DNA of 64,000 nucleotides from UBA4742 sp963773335. GTDB taxonomy: Bacteria > Actinomycetota > Acidimicrobiia > Acidimicrobiales > Acidimicrobilacustridaceae. Under the pieces are notes generated by a model. It made no database searches and was not told the origin of the DNA. It saw nothing but the letters and a program-made list of their open reading frames with translations. Position 1 is the stretch's first letter; each line of letters starts with the position of its first letter. Position numbers and translations under genes: made by a program. Of the stretch, positions 7,961 through 15,909 are shown piece after piece. The DNA lies in NCBI GenBank assembly GCA_963773335.1, contig CAVZAT010000006.1, forward strand, positions 1-64,000, read 5' to 3'.

Positions 7961-9039
7961 ATGACCACCATCGCGCAACAGCCCGACCTGCGGGTGATCG
8001 GCGGGGTCGACACCCACAAAGACATGCATGTGGCCGTCGTGATCGACGAGCTGGGCCGGTTCATCGCCGCGGAGTCGTTCCCGACCACCACCCACGGCTA
8101 CCGCCACCTGCTGGTCTGGCTGCAGTCCCACGGTGAGGTGATCGAGGTCGGGGTGGAGGGCTGCGGGTCGTGGGGCAAGGAACTGGCCCGCCACCTCACC
8201 GCCCGCCAGGTGAAGGTGATCGAGGTGAACCGACCGAACCGTCAGAACCGCCGCCGCCGACGCGGCAAATCCGACCGCATCGACGCCGAAGCCGCCGCTC
8301 GAGCCGTGCTCGCCGGGGAGGCCGCGGTGGTCCCCAAGGCGGGGACCGGACCCGTCGAATCGTTGCGGCAGTTACGGATCGCCCGGTCCGGGCGGTCAAG
8401 GCCCGCACCGCGGCCGCCAACCAGATCCACTCGCTGTGCGACACCGCCCCCGACCCCATCCGCGCCCAGCTCCGCGGTCTCTCGATGCACAAGAAGGTGG
8501 CCAAGGCCATCAGCTGGCGGCCCGGCCCCGACCATGGCGCCGAGGCAGTCACCAAACGAGCGCTCGGCGCGGTGGCCCGACGGTGGCGTCACCTCAACGA
8601 CGAGATCCGGACCCTCAACCGCGACATCAAAGCCATCCTCGACCAGCTCGCCCCCGACCTGCTGGCGGTCCGCGGCGTGGGCTATGAGACCGCCGGCCAG
8701 CTCCTCATCACCGCCGGCGACAACCTCGCACGCCTGGCCAACGAACGCGCCTTCGCCGCGCTCTGCGGCACCTCACCGGTGCGCGCCGGCACCGGCAAGA
8801 CCAACCACCACGTCCGGGTCAACCGCGGCGGCGACCGCCACGCCAACTCCGCGCTCTGGACCATCACCCTCGCCCGCATGTCATCACACCAACCCACCCG
8901 CGACTACGTCACCCGACGCACCACCGAAGGCCTGTCCAAGCCCGAGATCATGCGTTGCTTGAAGCGCTACATCGCCCGCGAGCTCTACCCCCTCATAACC
9001 GCCATCGACCTCGACCAACCCACCAAAATCGCCGCTTGA
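7961..9039 (+). pseudogene. IS110-family transposase, frameshifted
   Basis: The N-terminal part has the RuvC-like DEDD residues: GGVDTHKDMHVAVV, VGVEGCGSWG and KSDRIDAEAAARAVL. It ends at ESLRQLRIAR, and the frame changes at about 8382-8390. The C-terminal part continues VKARTAAANQIHSL, then VRGVGYETAGQLLITAGDN and FAALCGTSPVRAGTGKTNHH, the transposase 20 domain with its serine. The joined product would be about 355 residues, normal for the family. As read it is broken once. The start ATG at 7961 has CAGGAG upstream. IS110 transposases recombine DNA through the DEDD and serine sites, guided by the bridge RNA. Confidence 0.85.
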
Positions 9040-9056
9040 CACACAGAGGCGCATCA

Positions 9057-9086
9057 CGTCGGCGCTCCTGGCGGAGCCCGAGTGCC
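9057..9086. repeat. Class 1 repeat, right part after IS110
   Basis: CGTCGGCGCTC, then a loop, then GAGTGCC (9080-9086): the right part of the class 1 repeat interrupted by IS110 copy A. Confidence 0.75.
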
Positions 9087-9128
9087 GCGATCGACGAGAC
9101 GCTGCCTCCTAGCCTTGTGTTGTCGTGG

Positions 9129-9168
9129 CCCCTCGTTCCCTCGCTTCGCCCCGGGGTTGAACGAGGGG
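9129..9168. terminator. Hairpin with 9-base perfect stem
   Basis: CCCCTCGTT (9129-9137) and AACGAGGGG (9160-9168) form a perfect stem with a 22-base loop, downstream of the IS110 element. It may act as a terminator, though no T-run follows. Confidence 0.4.
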
Positions 9169-9270
9169 TCGCGGCACGTCGGGTGCAGTGGCGAGGATTG
9201 GGTCGTACGGCCTCTGTGGTGACCTTACCCAGCCCGCCGATAAGGATGGGTAGGCCCGATGGGCCCGCGC

Positions 9271-9325
9271 TCACGATCCCGCTCGGGCGACTACCGGCTT
9301 GCCTGGTAGTTGGGCGGGATCGTGA
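9271..9325. repeat. Long imperfect hairpin
   Basis: TCACGATCCCGC (9271-9282) pairs perfectly with GCGGGATCGTGA (9314-9325). Inside, ACTACC pairs with GGTAGT around a short loop. The 55-base structure lies between the IS110 element and the sigma factor gene. It could be a small mobile-repeat remnant or a regulatory hairpin. Confidence 0.5.
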
Positions 9326-9342
9326 CGCGCTCGGTCGCACCG

Positions 9343-9368
9343 GAGCGCCGAACGGCACGTCGGCGCAC
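9343..9368. repeat. Class 1 repeat, copy 6
   Basis: GAGCGCCGAACGGCACGTCG followed by GCG: the left arm is clear, the usual right arm is missing, and a GAGCGCC arm precedes it instead. It lies upstream of the sigma factor gene. Confidence 0.6.
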
Positions 9369-9430
9369 CCAACCTGTCGACTGGTAACGGCCGTGGTACA
9401 GATCGATGGTTGGGCGCTCTACTTGTGTGG

Positions 9431-9886
9431 ATGGCTGATTCGGGTGACTTCGAGGTGTTCCTGGGTGAGGTACGTCCACGACTCGCCCGAGCATTCGTGG
9501 CTGCCTTCGGGGTGGATCGGGGTCAGGAGGCGTTGGCTGAGGCCATGGCGTTCGCCTGGGAGCACTTCACCGAAGTCCAGTCCTTGGTCAATCCGGCCGG
9601 GTACCTCTATCGGGTGGGCGTGAGTCGGTCCCGTCACCGTCGGCGCCCTCCTCTCCTGCCCATGCCCGTGGATGTGGGTGTTCCGTCTGTGGAGCCCAGA
9701 CTGGCCGGGGCGCTCGCCGAGCTGTCCGAGCGTCAGCGGGTCTGTGTAGCCCTGGTCCACGGTTTCGGCTGCACCTACCAAGAGGTTGCGGACCTCCTGG
9801 GTCTGTCCCGATCATCGATCCAGAATCACACCGAACGCGGGTTGCAACGCCTGCGCCGATCCATCGGGGTTTACGACGATGCCTGA
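9431..9886 (+). CDS. ECF-like sigma-70 family factor
   Basis: From ATG at 9431 (MADSGDFEVFLGEVRPRLAR) the protein is about 151 residues. The first half resembles region 2 (ALAEAMAFAWEHFTEVQSLV, YLYRVGVSRSRHRRR). The second half has region 4 with its helix-turn-helix: LSERQRVCVALVHGFGCTYQ, EVADLLGLSRSSIQNHTERG. ECF factors direct RNA polymerase to stress or envelope genes. The stop overlaps the start of a membrane-anchored protein gene, the common arrangement for a sigma factor and its anti-sigma factor. Confidence 0.82.
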   Translation: MADSGDFEVFLGEVRPRLARAFVAAFGVDRGQEALAEAMAFAWEHFTEVQSLVNPAGYLYRVGVSRSRHRRRPPLLPMPVDVGVPSVEPRLAGALAELSERQRVCVALVHGFGCTYQEVADLLGLSRSSIQNHTERGLQRLRRSIGVYDDA

Positions 9887-10900
9887 TCTCGCTGACGATC
9901 TACGCGCCTACTTCGATGCGTTGGCCACCCGCGCCGAGCAAGCGGTGGATGGGCGGGGAACGGGCTCGGACATGGACGCCCGGGACAGCGGGAGGCCTCC
10001 CCGAACCTGACAGCGACATCGACAACTTCCGTACAAGACGAGGGTGGTCCCGGCCCCTCGCCGTGGCCGCCGTGGTCGTCGTGCTGGCCGCGGTCGTGGG
10101 GGTGGCGTGGTGGGCCCACCGGAGCACGACGCGCTCGGTGTCGGTCGTGGGCTCGTCCACCACGTCGACGTCGCTGGCCGCTTCGAACCGGTGGCACCTC
10201 TCGGTCATTCCGAACTCGGACCTGCGGGACGGCCAAACCGTGCACGTGCACGCCACGGGGTTCGCCCCAAACCAGATGGCGGGCCTGGTGACCTGCGACG
10301 CCCGGAACCTCCAGCCGGGTGTGGGAGCGACGAGTTGTGACGCCCAGACCCTGGTCCAGCTACCGGCTAACGCCCAGGGTGTGCTGGACACCGCCTACAC
10401 GTTGCGGCGGCTCATCCGGGTCGGGACGACCGCCTACGACTGCGGGACCGAGATCCAGGGTTGCGACCTGGCCGTGGGTCCCGGCCATCCAGCCGATCAA
10501 CACGCCCGAAGGCACCGGGGTGCGAATCACCTTCGGTCCCGGTGCGGCCCGACCGTTGCCCAGCGTCACCCTCACGCCCGCCACCGCGCTACGAGCCGGC
10601 CAGTCGGTCCTCGTGACGGGTCGCGGCTTCGCACCCAACACCCAGGTGTGGGTAAGCGAGTGCCCTCCCAATGCCGACTGCGGCTACTCGGCGTTCGGGG
10701 TGGTGGCCCACGCCGACGCCGAGGGAACGATCAGCCAGCTGCTGACTCTGCGCCGCCGCTTCACTGTGCCTGCCAACCTGCCCGGTGCGGTGCACGCCCA
10801 GACGCTCGACTGCACGACCGGCTGCACCATCACGGTTACCACCCAGAGCTCGTCGTACGCGGCCTACGCCTCCACGCCGTTCTCCCTGGCTCCGGGCTGA
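9879..10900 (+). CDS. Membrane protein with neocarzinostatin-like domains, frameshifted
   Basis: The start ATG at 9879 overlaps the sigma factor stop (MPDLADDLRAYFDALATRAE). After a frame change near 10000 comes one membrane segment (PLAVAAVVVVLAAVVGVAWW). Two extracellular repeats follow: DGQTVHVHATGFAPNQMAGL with paired cysteines, and, after a second frame change near 10480 in a C-run, AGQSVLVTGRGFAPNTQVWV with cysteines. These repeats resemble the neocarzinostatin/macromomycin fold. The short cytoplasmic N terminus next to an ECF sigma gene suggests an anti-sigma role; that is inference. Two indels are needed to read it through, so it may be damaged or mis-sequenced. Confidence 0.65.
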
Positions 10901-10944
10901 GCCCACCACTGACAAGCCAAGACCGAGCGAGGCTAGACCCCGCA

Positions 10945-10970
10945 CAGAACGGCACGTCGGCGCTCGGGGC
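10945..10970. repeat. Class 1 repeat, copy 7
   Basis: CAGAACGGCACGTCGGCGCTC-type left arm with GGGGC after it; no clear return arm. It sits between the neocarzinostatin-like gene and the DinB-like gene. Confidence 0.6.
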
Positions 10971-11007
10971 CATCGGGTCGGTGGCCGGCTCTGGTGCCCT
11001 GCCTAGC

Positions 11008-11602
11008 ATGCGTCCGATGACCTTCACCTGTGACGATCTCCAGGTCCTCGCGGCTCTTGTGGCTGATGCGTGGCGGTCCGGGGGTGACCACGACTGGTCC
11101 GCCGCCGCTGGACAGTTGGAATGGACGTGCAGCCACACGGCAGACCACGCCATCGACACCGTGCTCGCTCCTGCCTTCTTCCTCGCGTCCCGCAAGAGCG
11201 ACGACTACCCGACCTACGGCGTATTCAACCCAGGCCCTGAGGCTGGACCCGATGTACTGGCGGAGGCCTTGGAGGCGGCGGCCCGGGTCCTTGTCGGCGT
11301 GGTCTCGACGACCGACCCTGCCGTCCGCGCCGTCATCTGGCGTCGACCAAGAATCGCAACTGCGGCACCCGAGGACTTCGTGCCCCGTGGCGGGTTGGAG
11401 CTCATCCTCCATGCCGACGATGTCTGTCGTGGCCTCGAAGTGCCGTTCCGCCCCGCCAGAGGACTTGTGCGACCGTCTTCGTGTTCACACCCAGACCTGG
11501 CCAGCGTGGAACTCGCCAGGGTGGGCACCGCTGACAATGAGCGGCGATGCGTGGACTGACCTGCTGACCGCGTCTGGGAGACATCGTCCACCCACTCCCT
11601 AG
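11008..11602 (+). CDS. DinB/maleylpyruvate isomerase-like protein, frameshifted
   Basis: The product opens MRPMTFTCDDLQVLAALVAD and contains WSAAAGQLEWTCSHTADHAI, which fits the first helices of mycothiol-dependent maleylpyruvate isomerase/DinB-like bundles. The histidine in TADH is a plausible metal ligand, and ILHADDVCRGL further on fits a third helix with another His. The frame shifts at about 11452, after which PEDLCDRLRVHTQTWPAW leads to the stop at 11602. ATG at 11008 or 11017 could start it. Such proteins act in thiol-linked detoxification; the substrate here is unknown. A class 1 repeat follows directly after the stop. Confidence 0.6.
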
Positions 11603-11603
11603 C

Positions 11604-11660
11604 CGCACCGAACGGCACGTCGGCGCTCCTCGTGATCGAGCCGAGCGCCGGTTAGGTGCG
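11604..11660. repeat. Class 1 hairpin repeat, copy 8 (longest stem)
   Basis: CGCACC then GAAC, the bulge GGCACGTC and GGCGCTC pair with GAGCGCC, GTT and GGTGCG. The stem is longer than in other copies. The right arm contains the stop codon of the P450 gene on the minus strand (11652-11654), and the left arm starts 2 bases after the stop of the plus-strand gene. It is placed like a two-way terminator. Confidence 0.8.
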
Positions 11661-11834
11661 GATCAGGATGGGTAGGGCGGAGTGCCGACGGATGAGGATG
11701 CTGGGTCGTCTCGTCGGTGGTTTGTCGGCGTCGAGGGCGATCGACGTGGTGGCCGCGAGGAGCTGTTCGATGGCGATGCGCGGTTCGAGCCGCGCTAGCC
11801 ACGATCTTTCATAGCGAGCCGGTTGGGCTCGCGA

Positions 11835-11902
11835 AAAGCCCTCCTGAACTGGGAAGATGTGAGTCGCTGAACAGACATCGAACCCGAGATCGGGAGGGCT
11901 TT
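11835..11902 (+). promoter_or_regulatory. Hairpin covering the IS1380 ribosome site
   Basis: AAAGCCCTCC (11835-11844) is the exact complement of GGAGGGCTTT (11893-11902), which contains the likely ribosome-binding site of the transposase. Read-through transcripts from outside would fold and hide the site, a known way IS elements limit expression. This is inferred from sequence. Confidence 0.55.
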
Positions 11903-11903
11903 C

Positions 11904-13307
11904 GTGATGAACGGTACCAGGCTGTTTCGGCCACGGACGGTGACGGGCAACGGTGAGGGGCTGGTGTCTCGAGCCGGTCTGGCGTGGCTGGCTGAAGCGG
12001 CCGACCTGACCGGCCTGTCGGGCGGGCTGGTCGAGGCGTTCGACGGGCAGTCGTGGCGGCGTCACCATCCAGGTCGGACCGTGGCCCAGGTGACCCTGGC
12101 CCTGGCCGATGGGGCCACGTGTCTTGCGGATCTGGCGGTGCTTCGCAACCAGCCGGCTCTGGCCGGCCCGGTCGCCTCGGAGCCGACGGTGTGGCGGACC
12201 TTCGAGCGGGTGGGCCCCGCCGAGCTGCGCGGTATCGCCGCGGCTCGGGCCTCGGCACGCGAGCGGGCCTGGGCGGCTGGTGCGGGGCCCGACGGGGAGC
12301 TGTTGGTGATCGACATCGACGCCACCATCGTGACCACCAAGGCCGACAAGCAGGACGCGGCGCCGACCTACAAGCGCACCTACGGGCATCACCCGCTGCT
12401 GGCCATGGCCGGGGACTGCAACGAGGTGCTGGCCGGGATGCTGCGCCCGGGCAACGCCGGGTCCAACACCGCCGCCGACCACATCGTCGTGCTCGCCGAC
12501 GCGGTCGCCGCGCTGCCGGCGCTCTGGCGTGCCGGGCACGGGCCTGGTGACCACCCCGATGACACGGCCAAGGAGCTGGTCGTCCGCGCCGACGTGGGCG
12601 GCACCTCGCACTGGCTGGTCGAGGAGTGCCGGGACCGCAACATCGCCTTCTCGCTCGGGTTCCAGATCACCGCCGCGGTCCGCGACGCCATCGTCTGTGT
12701 CGATGACGACACCTGGATTCCCGCCGTGGACGGCAACGGCCGGGCGCGTCCCGGGGCACACGTCGCCGAACTCACCGACCTGATGGACCTGACCGCCTGG
12801 CCCGAAGGCACCCGGGTGATCGTGCGCCGCGAACGCCCCCACCCCGGCGCCCAACTGTCGTTGTTCGACACCGTCGAAGGCATGCGCCACACCGCGTTCA
12901 TCACCGACCAGCCCGACCACGACATCGCCACCCTCGAGCTGTTCCAACGCCAACGAGCCCGAGCCGAGGCAGTCATCCGCGACACCAAGGCCTGCGGCCT
13001 GGCCAACCTCCCGTTCGACGACGTCGTGAACAACGACGTCTGGATGCAGCTCTGCTTCACCGCCCACGACCTGCTCGTCTGGGCCCAGACCATCAGCCTC
13101 ACCGGACCCCTCCGCCGAGCCACCCCCAAGACCCTCCGCAACCGGCTCCTCCACGTCGCCGCCCGCACCACCCGAGCCGGCCGACGACTCGACCTCGACC
13201 GCACCTGGCCCTGGACCACCACCCTCCTCGCCGCTATCAACCGCCTCCGCCACGCCCTGCAGCCACTCACCGTGACCACAGGCCGCCCAGCTCACCCAGC
13301 CCTATGA
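11904..13307 (+). CDS. IS1380-family DDE transposase
   Basis: The 467-residue protein has DDE-type acidic residues: LLVIDIDATIVTTKADKQDA in the first third, VVRADVGGTSHWLVEECRDR in the middle, and RARAEAVIRDTKACGLANLP late. Other typical parts are YKRTYGHHPLLAMAGDCNEV and PHPGAQLSLFDTVEGMRHT. It cuts and joins the element's terminal repeats. GTG at 11904 and ATG at 11907 are adjacent possible starts, with GGGAGGG upstream. The frame is uninterrupted, unlike both IS110 transposases nearby, so the element may still be active. Confidence 0.93.
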   Translation: MMNGTRLFRPRTVTGNGEGLVSRAGLAWLAEAADLTGLSGGLVEAFDGQSWRRHHPGRTVAQVTLALADGATCLADLAVLRNQPALAGPVASEPTVWRTFERVGPAELRGIAAARASARERAWAAGAGPDGELLVIDIDATIVTTKADKQDAAPTYKRTYGHHPLLAMAGDCNEVLAGMLRPGNAGSNTAADHIVVLADAVAALPALWRAGHGPGDHPDDTAKELVVRADVGGTSHWLVEECRDRNIAFSLGFQITAAVRDAIVCVDDDTWIPAVDGNGRARPGAHVAELTDLMDLTAWPEGTRVIVRRERPHPGAQLSLFDTVEGMRHTAFITDQPDHDIATLELFQRQRARAEAVIRDTKACGLANLPFDDVVNNDVWMQLCFTAHDLLVWAQTISLTGPLRRATPKTLRNRLLHVAARTTRAGRRLDLDRTWPWTTTLLAAINRLRHALQPLTVTTGRPAHPAL

Positions 13308-14401
13308 AAGATCGTGGCTAGTGGGGCGCCGATGCAGAAGTGCAAGCCTCGACCGAACGCGAAGTGTGGCGGGACGCGTTGCGCCTCGCTGGTGGGCTGA
13401 TTGGGTGTGCCAGCGTTGGCGGCGGCCCACATCATCAAGCACGCGGCTGCCTGCTGGGATCTTCGTGTTGCCGAGGACGGTGTCGGCTGGCGCGTAGCGG
13501 TAGTGGAACTGGAATGGTCCGTCGTCGCGCAGGATGGCTTCGAGCGTTTCACTGATGCGGTCGGAGTGGTTGCGTAGCTCCGCTTGGAGGCCGGGTTGTT
13601 CGGCCAGGGTCCGGATCGTGGTGGCGATGAGGCTCGCGGTCGTCTCGGTGCCTGCGTTGATCAGCAGCACGATCACCCCGACGCCCTCATCGGCGGTCAG
13701 GTTCCCAGCGTCGATTGCGTCAGCGACCACACCTAGAAGTCCGATGCGCTCTCTCGGAGGCAGATCACCGGTGCGATCGAGGTGCGCCTGTGCGTACTCC
13801 ATGAGTTCGAGGGCGGCCTCGCCCGCCCGGGCCATGCCGTCGGCGTCGGTTACCCCGTCGAGCAGCAGGCCGATGTCGCCCACGAGGGCGATGAGCCGTG
13901 AAGCGTCGGCCACGGGCAGGCCGAGGACCTGACAGATGACTGCGCCTGGTATCGGGTCGGCGAACGCGGTGACGGCGTCGGGGTGCTCGGCGGCCAGGAG
14001 CTGGCCGAGCTGATCGGTCACCACGGTGGCCATCATCGCTCGTGGGCGGTGATCGCCGATGGGCTCAGGTGCGGCTGAAGCACCTTGCGTTGACGGGTGT
14101 GCGACGGCGGGTCGGCCGTTGCGATCACGTGGCTGGGATCGCCGTACGGCAACATGTCGAAGGGGACCAAGGTGCCCCCGCCCCCGTCATGCACGACGGT
14201 CACCAGGTTGGACGAGAAGTCCTCGGTTCGGGCCACGGCCTCACGCAGGAGTCCCGGCGAGGACACCAGGAAGGTGTCCTGGCCCGGCACTTGCCACACC
14301 GGCGCCTCCCGTAGGAGCACGTCGTGAAAGGCCCTCGGGTCATCCAGCACCTCAGGATCCAGGAGCAGACCCGGATCAGCCAGATCGATTCTCAACGCCA
14401 A

Positions 14402-14664
14402 GCTCCTTCGGCTTCGATGCCAGCGACTCTATGTGGGGGTGGCTGAGGTGTGCCCGGAGCCTTTGGGCACGCGCCCGAACGAAGCCTCTTTGCTTGTCAA
14501 GGGGGTCGGTGGGGTCTGTCGGGGCGCGTTGCGCGGTCCTCCCGGCGCTCGGGTCGGGTGATGGGTCTAGCGTTGTGGTGGGTCCGGGAATGACCTCACC
14601 GAAGAGCCGACCATCAGGGACGTGGAGTCGGCCACGCTGGCAAGAGTCGTTCCCGTCTGTCTTC
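14402..14664. other. Intergenic stretch, nothing recognised
   Basis: About 260 bases lie between the P450 start and the flank of IS110 copy B. I see no gene; the P450 promoter would be expected here, but no clear promoter elements stand out. Confidence 0.4.
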
Positions 14665-14682
14665 CCGGGCCCGTATCAGCCG
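14665..14682. repeat. Class 2 repeat, half next to IS110 copy B
   Basis: GCCCGTATCAGCCG on the plus strand. Joined across the IS to AG and GCACATAGGGCGC (15927-15939) it gives a hairpin with GCCC-GTAT opposite ATAGGGC. Confidence 0.6.
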
Positions 14683-14686
14683 AGCG

Positions 14687-15720
14687 TCAGTGGGTGGCGC
14701 GGTGGTCGGCGATCAGCTGGCGGTACACGACGTTGGACAGTCGGCGCTTCAACGCCCGGAGCGCCTTCTTCTTGGTCTTGCCCTCGGCGAGCTTCGCGTC
14801 GTAGTAGCCGCGGCCGGGGCTGTGCGCGAAACGGATCTGGGTGACCGCGGCCATGTGGATGGCGTGGTTCAGTTGGCGGTTCCCGCGCCGCGACAGGCGG
14901 TGGATGCCGTGGTCGCCCGAGGACCTCTCGATCGGGGCGGTGCCGTTGTAGTTGGCATACGCGTCCGGAGTCTCGAACCGGGTGGGGTCGCCGGTGTAGC
15001 CGATGATCATCCCCGCCAGCACCGGGCCGATCCCGAAGATGTCGGTCAACGTCGAACCCGACGCGGTGACCGCGTCGGCCAAGCGCCGCTTCGACGCTTT
15101 GATCTGCTGATCCAATCGGGCGAGGTCGTCGGTGAGCTCGGCGGCGATCTCGAGGCGTGCCGCTTGGGTGGCGGTGGTGGCCTCGAACCCGTCGATCAGG
15201 GCTCTGACCTGGGTGGTTACCAGTTCTTTGTCGATCCCGCCGGCCACCAGCTCAGCGACGATGGCGTGCAATCGACAGGCGATGCGGTTCCGGGCTCGAC
15301 CCAGATCACCGTGACGTTTGGCCAACAAGCGCAACACGCTGATGTGATCCTCCGTGCGCACCCGGGCGAGAGCTGGCGCGCGAGCGCGGCGATCGCCACC
15401 GAGCGGGCGTCGTTGGGGTCGTTCTTGTCGGAGCGGCCGGTGCCCAACACCCGCACCCGCGCCGCCAACGTGGCGGGCACATCGAGCACCGTCTCACCGG
15501 CCGCCACCAACTGCTGGGACAACAGATAGCCGAGACCGCCAGCGGACTCCACCGCCCAGGTGCGTTCGCCGAGCGGTTTGGCCCAGCCGAGTAGCGCGTC
15601 GACCTGGCCGACCGTCGCGACCACCCGTAGTTCGTCGATCACTGCTTCGTCGCGGTCGATCGCGACCGCGGTGTGGGAACCCTTGTGAGGGTCAACCCCG
15701 ATCAGTACCGTCATGTCCAT
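14687..15720 (-). pseudogene. IS110-family transposase, frameshifted
   Basis: The N-terminal part has VLIGVDPHKGSHTAVAID, TWAVESAGGLGYLLSQQL and GRSDKNDPNDARSVAIAAL, the DEDD residues of the RuvC-like domain. The frame changes at about 15360, after ALARQLS. The C-terminal part starts VRTEDHISVLRLLAKRHG and includes DIFGIGPVLAGMIIGYTGDP and ANYNGTAPIERSSGDHGIHR, with the serine and glycine-rich region of the transposase 20 domain. Joined, it would be about 344 residues. One indel breaks it. The break lies near the same domain border as in copy A. Confidence 0.85.
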
Positions 15721-15734
15721 CCTCCTTGACTATG

Positions 15735-15909
15735 GGGACGGCCGCGGTGGGCACTCCTGATTCGGGATGAGGTGCACTCCTCTTTCGAGCCACACCGCGA
15801 CCTGTGGGACCCGACGGGCAGGCATCTCGTTAGAAAGCCAACCCCCCGAAGGGGACGGCAGGCACATAGAGAGCCAGCCCGTCGGGAACCACGACGCTAC
15901 GAAAGCGTC
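15735..15909 (-). ncRNA. Candidate IS110 bridge RNA (copy B)
   Basis: On the minus strand a 6-base hairpin (15893-15898 with 15904-15909) comes first, then a 10-base perfect stem (15877-15886 with 15810-15819). Its loop has CTATGTGCCT (15869-15860), identical to the left target plus core (15934-15925). The other side has CGAG, able to pair with CTCG at the right target. A second stem (15793-15802 with 15740-15749, one G-T pair) encloses AATCAG (15762-15757), the complement of CTGATT at the element's left end (15926-15921). The left donor guide is weak. The order fits a bridge RNA and repeats the pattern of copy A. Confidence 0.66.

Larger units (their letters stand above)
7697..9056 (+). mobile_element. 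IS110-family insertion sequence (copy A)
   Basis: The element lies between two CA dinucleotides (7697-7698 and 9055-9056) that I take as the core. Left of it is CCGAACGG-CA and right of it CA-CGTCGGCGCTC; joined, they rebuild a class 1 repeat with the insertion in its 8-base bulge. The element is about 1.36 kb, with a non-coding leader of about 260 bases, a frameshifted transposase, and only 15 bases between stop and right core. There are no terminal inverted repeats, as usual for IS110. Short complementarities between the leader and both ends independently support these boundaries. Confidence 0.82.
11795..13322 (+). mobile_element. IS1380-like insertion sequence
   Basis: Perfect 16-base terminal inverted repeats, CCACGATCTTTCATAG (11799-11814) and its complement (13303-13318), are flanked by a CTAG target duplication (11795-11798 and 13319-13322). 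A single transposase fills the element. The insertion is inside the heme-loop codons of a P450 gene, and removal of the element with one CTAG restores the reading frame. The ends and transposase look intact, so the insertion seems recent. Confidence 0.93.
11652..14401 (-). pseudogene. Cytochrome P450, split by IS1380 and frameshifted
   Basis: Pieces on the minus strand form one P450. The N terminus (MALRIDLADPGLLLDPEVLD, then ATADPPSHTRQRKVLQPHLS) runs from 14401. A frame change near 14035 leads to the central part with the I-helix VIVLLINAGTETTASLIATT and the E-x-x-R region. Another change near 13436 leads to HFAFGRGLHFCIGAPL, the heme cysteine loop. Here IS1380 is inserted. Beyond it, ARLEPRIAIEQLLAATTSIA continues to the stop at 11652. 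Deleting the IS and one CTAG joins GAPL to ARLEP in frame. P450s are heme monooxygenases; this copy cannot make a full product. Confidence 0.85.

Noticed and set aside
7961..9039. Programmed ribosomal frameshift in IS110 copy A.
   Set aside because: No slippery heptamer is evident at 8380-8390, and IS110 transposases are normally single-frame. Many other genes here carry indels.
2508..11660. The repeated CGAACGGCACGTCGG units considered as a CRISPR array.
   Set aside because: Copies are separated by whole genes, occur at irregular spacing and form hairpins; there are no spacers or cas genes.
11652..13295. A long minus-strand open frame through the IS1380 transposase.
   Set aside because: Only its last part (beyond the left IS end) is real, as the P450 C terminus. 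The rest is antisense to the transposase.
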